Below, piece by piece: positions 19,779 through 28,388 of a stretch of DNA of 64,000 nt. Origin of the DNA: Myxococcus xanthus (lineage in GTDB: Bacteria > Myxococcota > Myxococcia > Myxococcales > Myxococcaceae); NCBI RefSeq assembly GCF_006402735.1, contig NZ_CP017174.1, positions 1,801,001 to 1,865,000 on the forward strand. The letters are read 5' to 3'. The notes under the pieces were generated by a model. That model searched no databases. It saw only the letters and a program-made list of their open reading frames with translations, and was not told where the DNA came from. The position numbers were made by a program, and so were the translations under genes. Positions within the stretch are counted from its first letter, which is position 1. The number at the start of each line of letters is the position of its first letter.

Positions 19779-20285
19779 TCACGACGACTTGCTCCAAGTC
19801 AGCCGTTCAATCGCATCGGCGGCCTTCTTCCCGATGGTGTCATCCCAGCCGGGCACCGGAGTCGAATCGCCGAGCAGTGCTTCGAGTGCCGGGATGAGCG
19901 GGGGATGTTTCGTCGCGCCGATTGCGAAAATCGCATTGTAGCGGACCTCAAGCGACGGGTCTGAGAGCGCCTTCAGTAGCGTCTTGACTGCGAGTTCGAA
20001 CTCCGGCGAATCGGCTTTCACCAGGTCGAACATGTAGGCGAGTCCCTCCGCGGCCTGTCCTCGTACTTTGGGGTCCTCCCTGTCGTCGGCGAGGATTCGC
20101 ACCATGAGGCCCCATGTTCTGAGGTCACCGTGCCAGGAGAGCGCATGGAGGATTCCCTGTCGCGGCTCGGCCCTGTCTTCGACCTTGAGTAACTCCAGCA
20201 GTTCCCCCGTCGTCGTTGGGTCCCCCGAAAGGAGTGTGCCCGCGTTGACGATGGCGCACGGGTCGGAACCCACGATGTCCTTCAT
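19779..20285 (-). CDS. HEAT-repeat protein
   Basis: The 168-residue soluble protein is made of alpha-helical HEAT-type repeats: HALSWHGDLRTWGLMVRILAD, VRGQAAEGLAYMF, and DPSLEVRYNAIFAIG, each a helix pair ending in a conserved Val-Arg or similar. Such scaffolds bind proteins. In-frame coding-like sequence continues 17 codons upstream of the ATG to a CTG at 20336 (SKNKKEPLSSEQRRAA) that overlaps the stop of the preceding gene and follows AAGGA by 8 nt, so the true start may be non-canonical. It lies between membrane paralogues B and A in the accessory island. HEAT-repeat proteins are found among immunity proteins, but no such link is proven here. Confidence 0.8.
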   Translation of the reverse strand: MKDIVGSDPCAIVNAGTLLSGDPTTTGELLELLKVEDRAEPRQGILHALSWHGDLRTWGLMVRILADDREDPKVRGQAAEGLAYMFDLVKADSPEFELAVKTLLKALSDPSLEVRYNAIFAIGATKHPPLIPALEALLGDSTPVPGWDDTIGKKAADAIERLTWSKSS

Positions 20286-20332
20286 CGCGGCTCTACGTTG
20301 CTCGCTGGAGAGTGGCTCTTTCTTGTTCTTGC

Positions 20333-20923
20333 TCAGTGTGGAGGTCCTTGTAGGGCCAGTTGCAAGAGGAGGTCAGTTCTCCATGGGAGGATGAAATTGA
20401 CGGGGAAGTCGTCCCACCGCAGGCTCAGGAGCGCTAGCAGTGTGACACTCGAGAGCCCCGAGACGACCATGTCACGCGGGCCGGGACCTTCTCGCTTCAC
20501 GCAGAGCCAGATGGCGGCCCCCGTCGCGATGAGTGCCCTCGACGTCCACCAGAAGATTGCGGAGTGGTGCAGTATGCCCATTTGGATGGGAGTGACCGCG
20601 ATGACCCACGCCATCAGCGCGGCTGAGGGGACGTACCGAACGAATTCGGTGGTCACGACGCCAGTCCAGAAGGCGCTTGGGCCTTTTCTGCCGAACAGGA
20701 CTACGGCCAAGACTGGCGTCATGCCAAGGACGACATCGGAAGTTGCCGACCCGATGGAAATGCAATCGCCCTGTCCGCCGGACGTCGTGTAGCTCCCTCC
20801 GAATGAGGTCACCGCCGAGAGTACAAAATTCACCACGACCGCGACGACGGTCCAACCGACCCAGCGGCCCCATTCCAGGTAGCGTGTCCTCGGTGAGGAC
20901 GCTGCGCTCGGTGAATACTCCAT
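20333..20923 (-). CDS. Island membrane protein, paralogue B
   Basis: The 196-residue protein has about five membrane segments. It shares with paralogue A the sequences SGGQGDCISIGSATSDV, GPSAFWTGVVTTEFVRY-VPSAALMAW, WWTSRALIATGAAIWLC and LPWRTDLLLQL. The ATG at 20923 (MEYSPSAASS) is 22 nt after the stop of the SitI6-type gene; an upstream ATG at 21004 would overlap that gene and adds sequence not shared with A or C. Its stop (TGA 20335-20333) overlaps a possible CTG start of the HEAT-repeat gene. Family unknown. Confidence 0.8.
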   Translation of the reverse strand: MEYSPSAASSPRTRYLEWGRWVGWTVVAVVVNFVLSAVTSFGGSYTTSGGQGDCISIGSATSDVVLGMTPVLAVVLFGRKGPSAFWTGVVTTEFVRYVPSAALMAWVIAVTPIQMGILHHSAIFWWTSRALIATGAAIWLCVKREGPGPRDMVVSGLSSVTLLALLSLRWDDFPVNFILPWRTDLLLQLALQGPPH

Positions 20924-20945
20924 TCGCGGAGCATATCGCCTTTCT

Positions 20946-21689
20946 CTATGTGACGGAGATGGACGGTCCTTGGCGGGTCGCGAGTTCGCTGAAGCGAATG
21001 CCACGTAAGCAGAGCTGCTGCACTGCGGCCACCATGCGTTCGCTCGCCACGATGAGAGTGGGCCAGTTGTAAAGCCGGAAAAGATCTTGAGGAACGGGCG
21101 TCGAATGAACGTCGAGAATTGGCGGCCGAGGTAACTCGTGTCGGGACACCCCGCATGTCAGGCAGGCTGGGCTCTCTTCTGGAGGCACGCCATCAATGTG
21201 CAGTCGGCCATGGAGTTCCAACTGCATGGCGAGCAGCTCGGGCGGGTTCTTTCCTCGGAACCGCACGTTCAGCGGGCAGCCTGACAGGCCATGAATGCCC
21301 GCGCCCTGAAGGCACTCCACGGCTTCACGGCGGATGAAGAGCGACCATGGGTTCTGCAGGAAGAGGTCGCCAAAAGTGCCGCTGCCCGTACCGGTGGGCG
21401 GACCGAAATCGGCGCCTGGTTCCAGCCGAGCCCAGTCGGGCGCGAATGGACGAACCAAGTCCCTCAATCGGGAGAATTCCTCGAAGCTGACCTGCCGGCC
21501 TGGGTTTTCGAGCGCATTGCGCTCCTGGAGGCCCGACAGGTCGACACACGGGTACTGGAGGCCAGCCCAGCCGCCTGCGGCTCCACATGCATTGCAGGGA
21601 CCGACGCCTGGAAGCCCCCAGGGGGGAAGGGCGCGTAGGTTTCCGGTGAACCCAGCGCTCTTGTCTTCCTCGACCAAGTAGAACTTCAA
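20946..21689 (-). CDS. Double-CXXCG motif protein, SitI6-type immunity family
   Basis: The 247-residue protein shows the two CxxCG motifs that define this Myxococcus paralogous family: CNACG at residues 32-36 and CLTCG near 195. Other family features are the start MKFYLVEEDKSAGFTGN, WGLPGVGPC, FQNPWSLFIRRE-like FLQNPWSLFIRREAVE, GLSGC, and ELLAMQLELHGRLH. Members near SitA toxin genes are immunity proteins that protect against lipoprotein toxins passed by outer-membrane exchange. No sitA toxin gene is in the window, so this would be an orphan immunity gene. The start is a TTG at 21689, with GAGAAGG 8 nt upstream; the frame is open further upstream to the end of paralogue C but has no ATG or GTG. 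The cysteines suggest zinc binding. Confidence 0.82.
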   Translation of the reverse strand: MKFYLVEEDKSAGFTGNLRALPPWGLPGVGPCNACGAAGGWAGLQYPCVDLSGLQERNALENPGRQVSFEEFSRLRDLVRPFAPDWARLEPGADFGPPTGTGSGTFGDLFLQNPWSLFIRREAVECLQGAGIHGLSGCPLNVRFRGKNPPELLAMQLELHGRLHIDGVPPEESPACLTCGVSRHELPRPPILDVHSTPVPQDLFRLYNWPTLIVASERMVAAVQQLCLRGIRFSELATRQGPSISVT

Positions 21690-21759
21690 GAGCCCAGCCT
21701 TCTCGACGTGAACGTACCGGTGGACCTTCTCGGGAACCGTTATGAACCTTGATGTCAGC

Positions 21760-22347
21760 TCATTGTGCGAGCAGTCCCCAAGGGATCTGGAATCTCCATA
21801 AGAAAGAGGGTCCGACGAGAGGCCCTGGCCCCCACTGCAAGAGCATCTCCAGTAGAACGATGCTCGTGATCCCCGAGAGAGCTATATTGCCCCAACTTGG
21901 TCTCGTTCGTTTCATGCACAGCCATCCGAGCGCCGCGACAGCGATGATGGCTCTCAAACTCCACCAGAGGTACGCGGAGTAGAGCAGAGTGACAACTTCG
22001 ACCGACGTGGACGTGCCAAACCACACGAGCATCGCGGCAGCAGGGATGTACCGAACGAATTGGGTGATGACGATGCCTACCCAAAAGGCTCTCCGCTCCG
22101 AGCCTTCGTACCTGAATATGGACAGGCACAGCACAATGGCGTTGGTTGCGTCTGCAACGATGGTGCCAAGGTAATAAGAGTGTTCACGAGTCGAGCCAGT
22201 CAGACTGTAGGCTGTCGCAGCTCCAAACCCTCCGGAAACGTACTCAAGCAAGACGCTCACAACGACTGCGACGCAGGTCCATGCGCCCCAGCGGACCCAT
22301 TCCATTCCAACGGCCGGATTGGGGGATGTGCTGTGGCTTGTCTCCAT
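21760..22347 (-). CDS. Island membrane protein, paralogue C
   Basis: The 195-residue protein has about five membrane segments and is the most divergent of the three paralogues: the GGQGDC of A and B is replaced by GSTREHSYYLG, but RRAFWVGIVITQFVRY-IPAAAMLVW and WWSLRAIIAVAALGWLC align well. It is the first gene of the leftward island, 70 nt before the TTG start of the SitI6-type gene. The ATG at 22347 has only a weak purine tract upstream. It starts 39 bp from the end of the Sua5/YwlC gene, which runs the same way. Function unknown. Confidence 0.8.
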   Translation of the reverse strand: METSHSTSPNPAVGMEWVRWGAWTCVAVVVSVLLEYVSGGFGAATAYSLTGSTREHSYYLGTIVADATNAIVLCLSIFRYEGSERRAFWVGIVITQFVRYIPAAAMLVWFGTSTSVEVVTLLYSAYLWWSLRAIIAVAALGWLCMKRTRPSWGNIALSGITSIVLLEMLLQWGPGPLVGPSFLWRFQIPWGLLAQ

Positions 22348-22386
22348 TCGCTCACGATACTGGATGCAGGCTCTGCCGCGTAATCG

Positions 22387-23349
22387 CTACCCGCGCGGAG
22401 CGGCGGCACGCGACAGCCGGTCCCGGACTGCGATTCCCAGACCGCTCTCAGCCGGGAGGCATGCCACCAGCACATCGTGTCCCTGGGCATCCGCCTCACG
22501 CAGCCGGGCGTACAGCACGCGAGCGGCACCAGCGGGCTCATCCGGCACATCGAAGCGCGACACGTCGGGTGGCAGCGCAAGGCTCGCCGGTCCCAGCACC
22601 CCCACTCGCAATCCCTGTCCGCGGAGTTCCTGGACGCGCGCTACAGCCTGCGCGGGCTCGGTCAGCACCACGCCGGCACGCGGCGCGTAGTGTGACTCCA
22701 GCGAGCCTGACACGCGCACCTTGGACGAAGTCCTCACCGGCACCTTGTGCCCCAGCACCCGCTCCACGTCCTCCACCGCCAGACCTCCGGGCCGCAGAAT
22801 CGCGGGCTCATCCGAGCTCAAGTCCACGATGGTCGACTCCACGCCCACCGTGCACGGGCCTCCATCCAGGACGAGGTCCACGTCTCCGCCCAGGTCCTCC
22901 CTCACGTGTTCCGCCGTGGTGGGGCTCACCTTGCCGAACCGGTTCGCGCTCGGCGCGGCCAGCCCTCCACCCAGCTTCTGGAGCACCGCGAGCGCCACTG
23001 GGTGATTCGGCACGCGCAGGGCAACGGTGTCCTGCCCACCCGTGACGGCATCCGTGGCCCGTGCCGTGCGCGGCAGCACCAGCGTCAACGGCCCGGGCCA
23101 GAAGGCCTCGGCCAGCTTCCGTGCGGCCTCCGGGACCTCGCGTGCCCAGGTGTCCAGGTGCTCGACGCCCGGGATGTGGACGATGAGCGGGTGGGTGGCG
23201 GGGCGGCCCTTGATGGCGAAGACGCGGCGCACGGCCAGCTCGTCCTCCGCGTTGGCGGACAGACCGTAGACGGTTTCCGTCGGCAGGGCGACGACACCGC
23301 CGTGCCGCAGCAATTCCACCGCGCGTTCAAGGGACTCTGGAGCAATCAT
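22387..23349 (-). CDS. L-threonylcarbamoyladenylate synthase (Sua5/YwlC)
   Basis: The 320-residue enzyme makes threonylcarbamoyl-AMP from threonine, bicarbonate and ATP for the t6A modification of ANN-decoding tRNAs. The YrdC domain (residues 1-200) has GGVVALPTETVYGLSANA, KGRPATHPLIVHI, FWPGPLTLVL, RVPNHPVAL and SANRFGKVSPTTAEHV. After about residue 215 (SGSLESHYAPRAGVVL) comes the Sua5 C-terminal domain, making it the long form. The ATG at 23349 fits the family start. It is divergent from the SRPBCC-epimerase gene with 31 bp between start codons, so the promoters must overlap. Confidence 0.92.
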   Translation of the reverse strand: MIAPESLERAVELLRHGGVVALPTETVYGLSANAEDELAVRRVFAIKGRPATHPLIVHIPGVEHLDTWAREVPEAARKLAEAFWPGPLTLVLPRTARATDAVTGGQDTVALRVPNHPVALAVLQKLGGGLAAPSANRFGKVSPTTAEHVREDLGGDVDLVLDGGPCTVGVESTIVDLSSDEPAILRPGGLAVEDVERVLGHKVPVRTSSKVRVSGSLESHYAPRAGVVLTEPAQAVARVQELRGQGLRVGVLGPASLALPPDVSRFDVPDEPAGAARVLYARLREADAQGHDVLVACLPAESGLGIAVRDRLSRAAAPRG

Positions 23350-23380
23350 GCGCCGCCGCACTGTCGCCCCAGGAGGGAAC

Positions 23381-24802
23381 ATGGGCAAGTCGCACGTCTT
23401 CGATGCTCGCAGTCGGATGCCGGTCCCGGCCGTTGAACTCTTCGCCTGGCATGCCCGGGAAGGGGCGTTCGAGCGCCTGTCGCCTCCCTGGGAACGGCTG
23501 GAGGTCCTGGAGCGCACCGGTGATGGCATCCGCACCGGTGCCCGCGTCGTCGTCCGAATGCGCGTGGGTCCCGTCCCTCAACGCCTGGTGGCCGAGCACA
23601 CCGCCTACTCCGAAGGCGCCATGTTCCAGGACACGCAGGTGTCCGGCCCCTTCTCGAAGTGGGTCCACACCCACCGGATGTGGCCCGAGCCCACCACGGG
23701 CACCTCCATCCTGGATGACGAAGTGGAATACGTCCTCCCCGTAGGCCCCCTGGGCAGCCTCTTCGGCGGAGGCTTCGCCCGGCGCACCCTGGAGCGGATG
23801 TTCGCGTACCGCCACCGCGTCACGTTCGAAGACCTGAAGCGTCACGCCGCCTTCGCGGGGCAGGGGCCGCTCACCATCGCCGTCACCGGAGCCTCGGGGC
23901 TGGTGGGCTCGTCGCTGGTGCCCTTTCTCACCACGGGCGGCCACACAGTGAAGCGCCTGGTGCGCGGCAAGGCGGACTCCTCGCGGAACGAGGTCGCCTG
24001 GGTGCCTGACAAGGGCGAGGTAGACACCGACGCGCTCGAAGGCGTGGACGCCGTGGTGCACCTCGCGGGCGTCAACGTGGCCGGCCAGCGTTGGACTCCC
24101 GAGTACAAGGACGCCATCCTCAAGAGCCGCACCCAGGGCACCCGCACCCTGGCCGAAGCCCTGGCGCGGATGAAGCGCAAGCCGAAGGTGCTCGTCTCCG
24201 CGGGCGGCAGCAGCATCTACGGGGACCGCGGCAACGAGGTCCTCACCGAGGAGAGCAGCACGGACGGGAAGGGCTTTCTCTCCCAGGTATCACGCGAGTG
24301 GGAAGCCGCCGCCGCGCCCGCCGAGGCCGCGGGCATCCGCGTGGTGCACCTGCGCATCGGCCCCGTCCTGGACGCGCGCGAGGGTGCCCTGGCGAAGATG
24401 CTGCCAGCGTTCCTCGCGGGAGGCGGCGGGCCCATCGGCTCCGGGCAACAGTGGATGAGCTGGGTGTCGCTGGAGGACCTGCTCGGGCTCATCCACTTCT
24501 CTGTCTTCACCGACGCCGCGCGCGGCGCCATCAACGCCGTGGCGCCGGGGGCGGTGCGGCAGGCGGACTTCGCCCGGACGCTGGGCAAGGTGCTGCGGCG
24601 TCCGGCCGTCTTCCCGGTCCCCGCGCCCGTCGTGCGGACCCTCTTCGGACAGATGGGGCAGGAGGCGCTGCTGGATGGCGCGCGAATCGTGCCTCAGGCA
24701 GCCCAGCGGCTGGGGTTCGCCTTCCTCCTTCCCGACCTGGAAAGCGCGCTGCGCTTCACGCTGGGGCGCACGACGAAGGGCCCTGAATACCGCCATTCTT
24801 AG
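23381..24802 (+). CDS. SRPBCC-TIGR01777 epimerase fusion protein
   Basis: The 473-residue protein joins two domains. Residues 1-155 are an SRPBCC (START-like) hydrophobic-ligand domain (FDARSRMPVPAVELFAWHAR, GPFSKWVHTHRM, DEVEYVLPVGPLG). Residues about 165-473 are a TIGR01777/YfcH-type SDR with GASGLVGSSL near 170, HLAGVNVAGQRW, SAGGSSIYGDRG and the family's DUF1731 C-terminus (PAPVVRTLFGQMGQEALLDG). An AGGAGG 5 nt before the ATG at 23381 decides the start. The epimerase is of unknown substrate; the fused lipid-binding domain hints at a hydrophobic one. This fusion is known in several bacterial groups. Confidence 0.88.
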   Translation: MGKSHVFDARSRMPVPAVELFAWHAREGAFERLSPPWERLEVLERTGDGIRTGARVVVRMRVGPVPQRLVAEHTAYSEGAMFQDTQVSGPFSKWVHTHRMWPEPTTGTSILDDEVEYVLPVGPLGSLFGGGFARRTLERMFAYRHRVTFEDLKRHAAFAGQGPLTIAVTGASGLVGSSLVPFLTTGGHTVKRLVRGKADSSRNEVAWVPDKGEVDTDALEGVDAVVHLAGVNVAGQRWTPEYKDAILKSRTQGTRTLAEALARMKRKPKVLVSAGGSSIYGDRGNEVLTEESSTDGKGFLSQVSREWEAAAAPAEAAGIRVVHLRIGPVLDAREGALAKMLPAFLAGGGGPIGSGQQWMSWVSLEDLLGLIHFSVFTDAARGAINAVAPGAVRQADFARTLGKVLRRPAVFPVPAPVVRTLFGQMGQEALLDGARIVPQAAQRLGFAFLLPDLESALRFTLGRTTKGPEYRHS

Positions 24803-24874
24803 CGAGTCCGGCGCTTGACAATCCCCTCCGCTGCGACAGAAGGAACGACGCTTTCGAAGGGGAGAGGACTCCTG

Positions 24875-25804
24875 ATGATTCAGGTCGAAGGGCTGACCAA
24901 ATACTACGGTGAGCACGCGGCGATCCGGGACCTGGCCTTCACCATCAGCCAGGGAGAAGTCATTGGCTTCCTGGGCCTCAATGGCGCTGGAAAATCGACG
25001 ACGCTGAAGGTCCTGGGGTGCGTGCTGCTGCCGACCTCGGGGCGTGTCGTCATCGACGGCCATGACGTGGTGAGCAATGCCCACGAGGTCCGCCAGCGCA
25101 TCGGCTACCTGCCGGACGTGCCTCCGCTCTACGACGAGATGACAGTGAGTGAGTACTTGACCTACGTCGCGCAGCTTCGCGGCGTCACGTCCCGGGACAC
25201 CGCCAGCCGCGTGGGCGAGGCCGAGGAGAAGACGGGCCTGCGTGACGTCCACGGTGAGCTCATCTCCACGCTCAGTCACGGCTACCGCCAGCGCGTGGGC
25301 GTGGCGCAGGCGCTGGTGCACAAGCCCGCCCTCCTCATCCTCGATGAGCCCACCAGCGGGCTCGACCCCCGGCAAATCGTGGAGATGCGCGACGTCATCC
25401 GCGGGTTGAAGGGCGCGCACACGGTGCTCGTCTCCAGCCACATCCTCCCGGAAATCTCCCAGACGTGTGACCGGCTGCTCATCATCCACAAGGGGATGTT
25501 GGTGGCGCAGGGCACGGAGGAGGAACTGGCGGCGAAGATGGGCGGCCGGGGCACCATCGAGCTGGAGGTGCGCGGCGACAAGGCGCGCGCGGTGGAGGTG
25601 CTCCAGCGCTTTGGCACGGTGGAGGTGGACCGCGCGTCGGACGGCCTGGTGGCGCTGACGGTGCGGGCCTCTCCCGACCAGCGGCCCCTGGTGGCGCAGG
25701 CGGTGGTGGGCGCGGGCCTGGACTTGTTGCGGCTGGACCAGGGCGCCGGTCAGCTCGAATCCATCTTCCTGCGGCTGACACACGGCCAGGAGGTGCGCGC
25801 GTGA
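24875..25804 (+). CDS. ABC transporter ATP-binding protein (GldA-like)
   Basis: The 309-residue ATPase has Walker A GLNGAGKST (34-42), the signature LSHGYRQR (133-140) and Walker B LLILDEPTSG (near 154), followed by a C-terminal extension common in the CcmA/GldA group. It starts at ATG 24875 after GGAGAGGA. Its stop overlaps the permease start (GTGA), and the next two genes overlap too, so the four genes form one translationally coupled operon. With GldF-, GldG-like and DUF4340 partners it energises an exporter-like complex in the inner membrane. In Bacteroidetes gldAFG supports gliding and secretion; here the cargo is unknown. Confidence 0.92.
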   Translation: MIQVEGLTKYYGEHAAIRDLAFTISQGEVIGFLGLNGAGKSTTLKVLGCVLLPTSGRVVIDGHDVVSNAHEVRQRIGYLPDVPPLYDEMTVSEYLTYVAQLRGVTSRDTASRVGEAEEKTGLRDVHGELISTLSHGYRQRVGVAQALVHKPALLILDEPTSGLDPRQIVEMRDVIRGLKGAHTVLVSSHILPEISQTCDRLLIIHKGMLVAQGTEEELAAKMGGRGTIELEVRGDKARAVEVLQRFGTVEVDRASDGLVALTVRASPDQRPLVAQAVVGAGLDLLRLDQGAGQLESIFLRLTHGQEVRA

Positions 25805-26523
25805 AGGCGCTGCTCATCGCCCGCCGCGAGCTGTCCGCGTACCTGCGCACGCTCAGCGGTTACGTCATCATCGCGGTCATCCTCGCGTTGAACGGCTTGT
25901 TCTTCAACGCGTATGCCCTGGGCGGCGCCAGCAAGCGCTCCGCCGAGGTGCTGTCTCAGTTCTTCTATTACTCGAGCGGCTTCACCGTCGTCGCCTCGGT
26001 CTTCATCTCCATGCGTCTGCTGGCGGAGGAGCGCCAGACGGGCACGCTGTCGTTGCTGTACTCGTCACCGCTACGCGACCGGGACATCGTCCTGGGCAAG
26101 TTCCTCGCGGGATTGGCCTTCCTCGCGCTGTACCTCCTGTGCACCGTCTACATGCCGCTGCTGGTGCTGGTGAACGGCAAGGTGTCCTTCGGGCACGTGG
26201 CTGCGGGGTACTTCGGCCTGCTGCTGCTGGGCAGCGCGTCGCTGGCGGTGGGGACGTTCGGCTCGGCGCTGGCGCGCAACCAGTTGCTCGCGGCGATTAC
26301 GTCCGCAGTGATGCTGGTGGCCCTCATCCTGTGCTGGCTGCTGGCGCGCATCACCGAGCAGCCGCTGGCGGATGTCTTCAGTGCGATGTCGCTGTGGAAT
26401 CAGCACTTCCCGCCGTTCCAGGCGGGGCTCATCCACGTGCGTGACGTCGTCTACTACCTCGTGGTCACCTACGTGGCGCTGTTCGCGGCCACGCGGGTGC
26501 TCGAGGCGCGGAGGTGGCGATGA
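25801..26523 (+). CDS. ABC transporter permease (GldF-like)
   Basis: The 240-residue protein has six predicted membrane segments, starting after KALLIARRELSAYLRTLSGY, a typical ABC-2 permease entry, with RQTGTLSLLYSSPLRDRDIVLGK-type cytoplasmic coupling sequence at about residues 78-100. It begins at a GTG overlapping the ATPase stop by 4 nt and ends overlapping the GldG-like start by 4 nt. It would form the channel with the ATPase above. Confidence 0.9.
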   Translation: MKALLIARRELSAYLRTLSGYVIIAVILALNGLFFNAYALGGASKRSAEVLSQFFYYSSGFTVVASVFISMRLLAEERQTGTLSLLYSSPLRDRDIVLGKFLAGLAFLALYLLCTVYMPLLVLVNGKVSFGHVAAGYFGLLLLGSASLAVGTFGSALARNQLLAAITSAVMLVALILCWLLARITEQPLADVFSAMSLWNQHFPPFQAGLIHVRDVVYYLVVTYVALFAATRVLEARRWR

Positions 26524-28388
26524 GCGCGCGTCCTTCGAGCGGGGGGCTCCCCGTGACGCTGGCCTTCGTCTCGGGCCTGCTGGCGGTCTTCCTCGGTGAG
26601 CGGCTCTTTGGCATCGGCATGGGCCGCACCGTCCTGTCTGGCCTGGGCGTCGCGGTGGCGGTGGGCGCTCTGGTCTGGCGCTTCGCGCGCATGCGGTCGG
26701 CCAGCGCGGACCGGCGTGCAGTCGAGGCGTGGGTGTCAGGCCTCTACGGCGTGGGCCTCCTGGCCCTGGTGCTCTACTTCGTCCAGGCGGACGTGGGCAC
26801 CGGACTCTTCGGTAGCCCCCTGTCCCAGAAGGCGCCTCGGCTGGCGGTGTCGCTGGCGGCGCTCTTCCCGGCGTTGCTCGCGTGCTGCTTGCTGCCGCTG
26901 GCGATGATGGAGGTCGCCGCCGCGGCGATGACGCGCGCGCCGGTGCTGGAGACGGGCCGTGTCCGCAGCGCGTTGTACTCCGGGCTGGGGTTGGCCTTCG
27001 TGCTCGTCTTCGCCTTCGCGTCCATGTTCGTCGCCACCCAGGCAGACGTGACGTGGGACCTGTCCTACTTCCGCACCGCGAAGCCAGGCGACGGCACGCG
27101 CAAGGTGATTCGCGGGCTCAATGAGCCGCTCCAGGTGACGCTCTTCTTCCCACCCGCGAACGAGGTGGGCGAAGCGGTGGGGCAGTACTTCCGCGACCTG
27201 GCGGTGGAGAGTCCGGGCCTGCTCAACGTGGTGCGGCTGGACCAGGCGGTGGAGCCGACTCGGGCGAAGTCGCTGGGCGTCCACAACAACGGCACCGTCG
27301 TCCTGGCTCGCGGCGACCGGAAGGAGCCGCTCACGGTGGGCCTGGAAATCGAGCGGGCGCGCGGCCAGCTCCAGCGGTTGGACCAGGAGGTCCAGCGCCG
27401 CCTGCTGACGGTGGCCAGGCCCCGCCGGGTCGTCTACTTCACGTCCGGCCACGGTGAGCGCGCCGAGTCGCGAGCGGTGCCGGGCGAGACGACCCGCCCG
27501 TCCGTGGAGAAGCTGAAGGAGTTGCTGCGCGCGCAGAACGTGGACGTGCGGCCGCTCGGTGTCTCCGAGGGGCTGGGCACCGAGGTGCCGCGTGACGCCT
27601 CCGTGGTGGTGGTGGCGGGCCCGACGCAGGCGTTCCTCCCCGAGGAGCTGAATGCCCTGCGCGAGTACTCCGCGCGCGGCGGCCGGCTGTGGCTGGCGCT
27701 GGAGCCAGAGGGGCCGGACTTCCAGCCGCTGCTGGAGCCCCTGGGCCTGAAGTACCTCAAGACGCCGCTGGCCAATGACCAGGTGTACTTCCGCACGTCG
27801 CGGCAGCAGAGCGACCGCGGCAACCTGGGCACGGCGACGTTCTCCTCGCACCCGTCCGTCACGTCGCTGTCGTCGTTGGCGGGACAGGCGCCGGCTGTCT
27901 TCCTGAGCGCGGGCGCCCTGGAGCAACTTCAGCCGTTGCCGGGAGGCCTGGCGCAGGACGTGTCGGTGCGCGCGCACGGCGCCACCTTCGCGGACGCCAA
28001 TGGCAACTTCACGTTGGACGCGGGCGAGACGCGGCGGCCCTGGCCCCTGGTCATCGCGGTGGAGAAGCCCGCGCCGGCCGGCCAGGAGTCGATGCGCGCC
28101 GTGGTGATGGCGGACGCGGACGCGGTGAGTGACTTGCTGATGGGCAACATGGGCAACGCGTACCTCGCGGTGGACACGCTGCGGTGGCTCACCGGTGAGG
28201 AGTCCATCTCCGGCGCCGTGTCCTCGGAGGAAGACACGCCCATCCAGCACACGCGGGAGCAGGACGTCCTCTGGTTCTACGCGACGGTGTTCCTGGGGCC
28301 AGCCCTGGTGCTGGCGGTGGGCTTCGTGACGACGCGCCGGCGGGGACGCCGCGCGCCTCGCCCCGCGGTGGCGGGAGGTGAGCGATGA
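26520..28388 (+). CDS. GldG-family ABC-associated protein (PF09822-like)
   Basis: The 622-residue protein has several N-terminal membrane segments (residues about 10-180), a large extracytoplasmic part from about 185 to 590, and a final membrane segment (ATVFLGPALVLAVGFV) followed by a basic tail. The outer part has the family sequences KVIRGLNEPLQVTLFFPPANE, RRVVYFTSGHGERA and LREYSARGGRLWLALEPEG, which resemble an IFT52/GATase-like fold seen in GldG. Extra N-terminal membrane segments make it longer than GldG of Flavobacterium, perhaps by fusion of a second permease-like half. ATGA overlaps at both ends place it in the transporter operon. Confidence 0.88.
   Translation: MSARPSSGGLPVTLAFVSGLLAVFLGERLFGIGMGRTVLSGLGVAVAVGALVWRFARMRSASADRRAVEAWVSGLYGVGLLALVLYFVQADVGTGLFGSPLSQKAPRLAVSLAALFPALLACCLLPLAMMEVAAAAMTRAPVLETGRVRSALYSGLGLAFVLVFAFASMFVATQADVTWDLSYFRTAKPGDGTRKVIRGLNEPLQVTLFFPPANEVGEAVGQYFRDLAVESPGLLNVVRLDQAVEPTRAKSLGVHNNGTVVLARGDRKEPLTVGLEIERARGQLQRLDQEVQRRLLTVARPRRVVYFTSGHGERAESRAVPGETTRPSVEKLKELLRAQNVDVRPLGVSEGLGTEVPRDASVVVVAGPTQAFLPEELNALREYSARGGRLWLALEPEGPDFQPLLEPLGLKYLKTPLANDQVYFRTSRQQSDRGNLGTATFSSHPSVTSLSSLAGQAPAVFLSAGALEQLQPLPGGLAQDVSVRAHGATFADANGNFTLDAGETRRPWPLVIAVEKPAPAGQESMRAVVMADADAVSDLLMGNMGNAYLAVDTLRWLTGEESISGAVSSEEDTPIQHTREQDVLWFYATVFLGPALVLAVGFVTTRRRGRRAPRPAVAGGER

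Noticed and set aside
19020-22390. sitA toxin gene in the accessory island
   Set aside because: No lipoprotein signal or toxin-like open frame was found on either strand between the five island genes.
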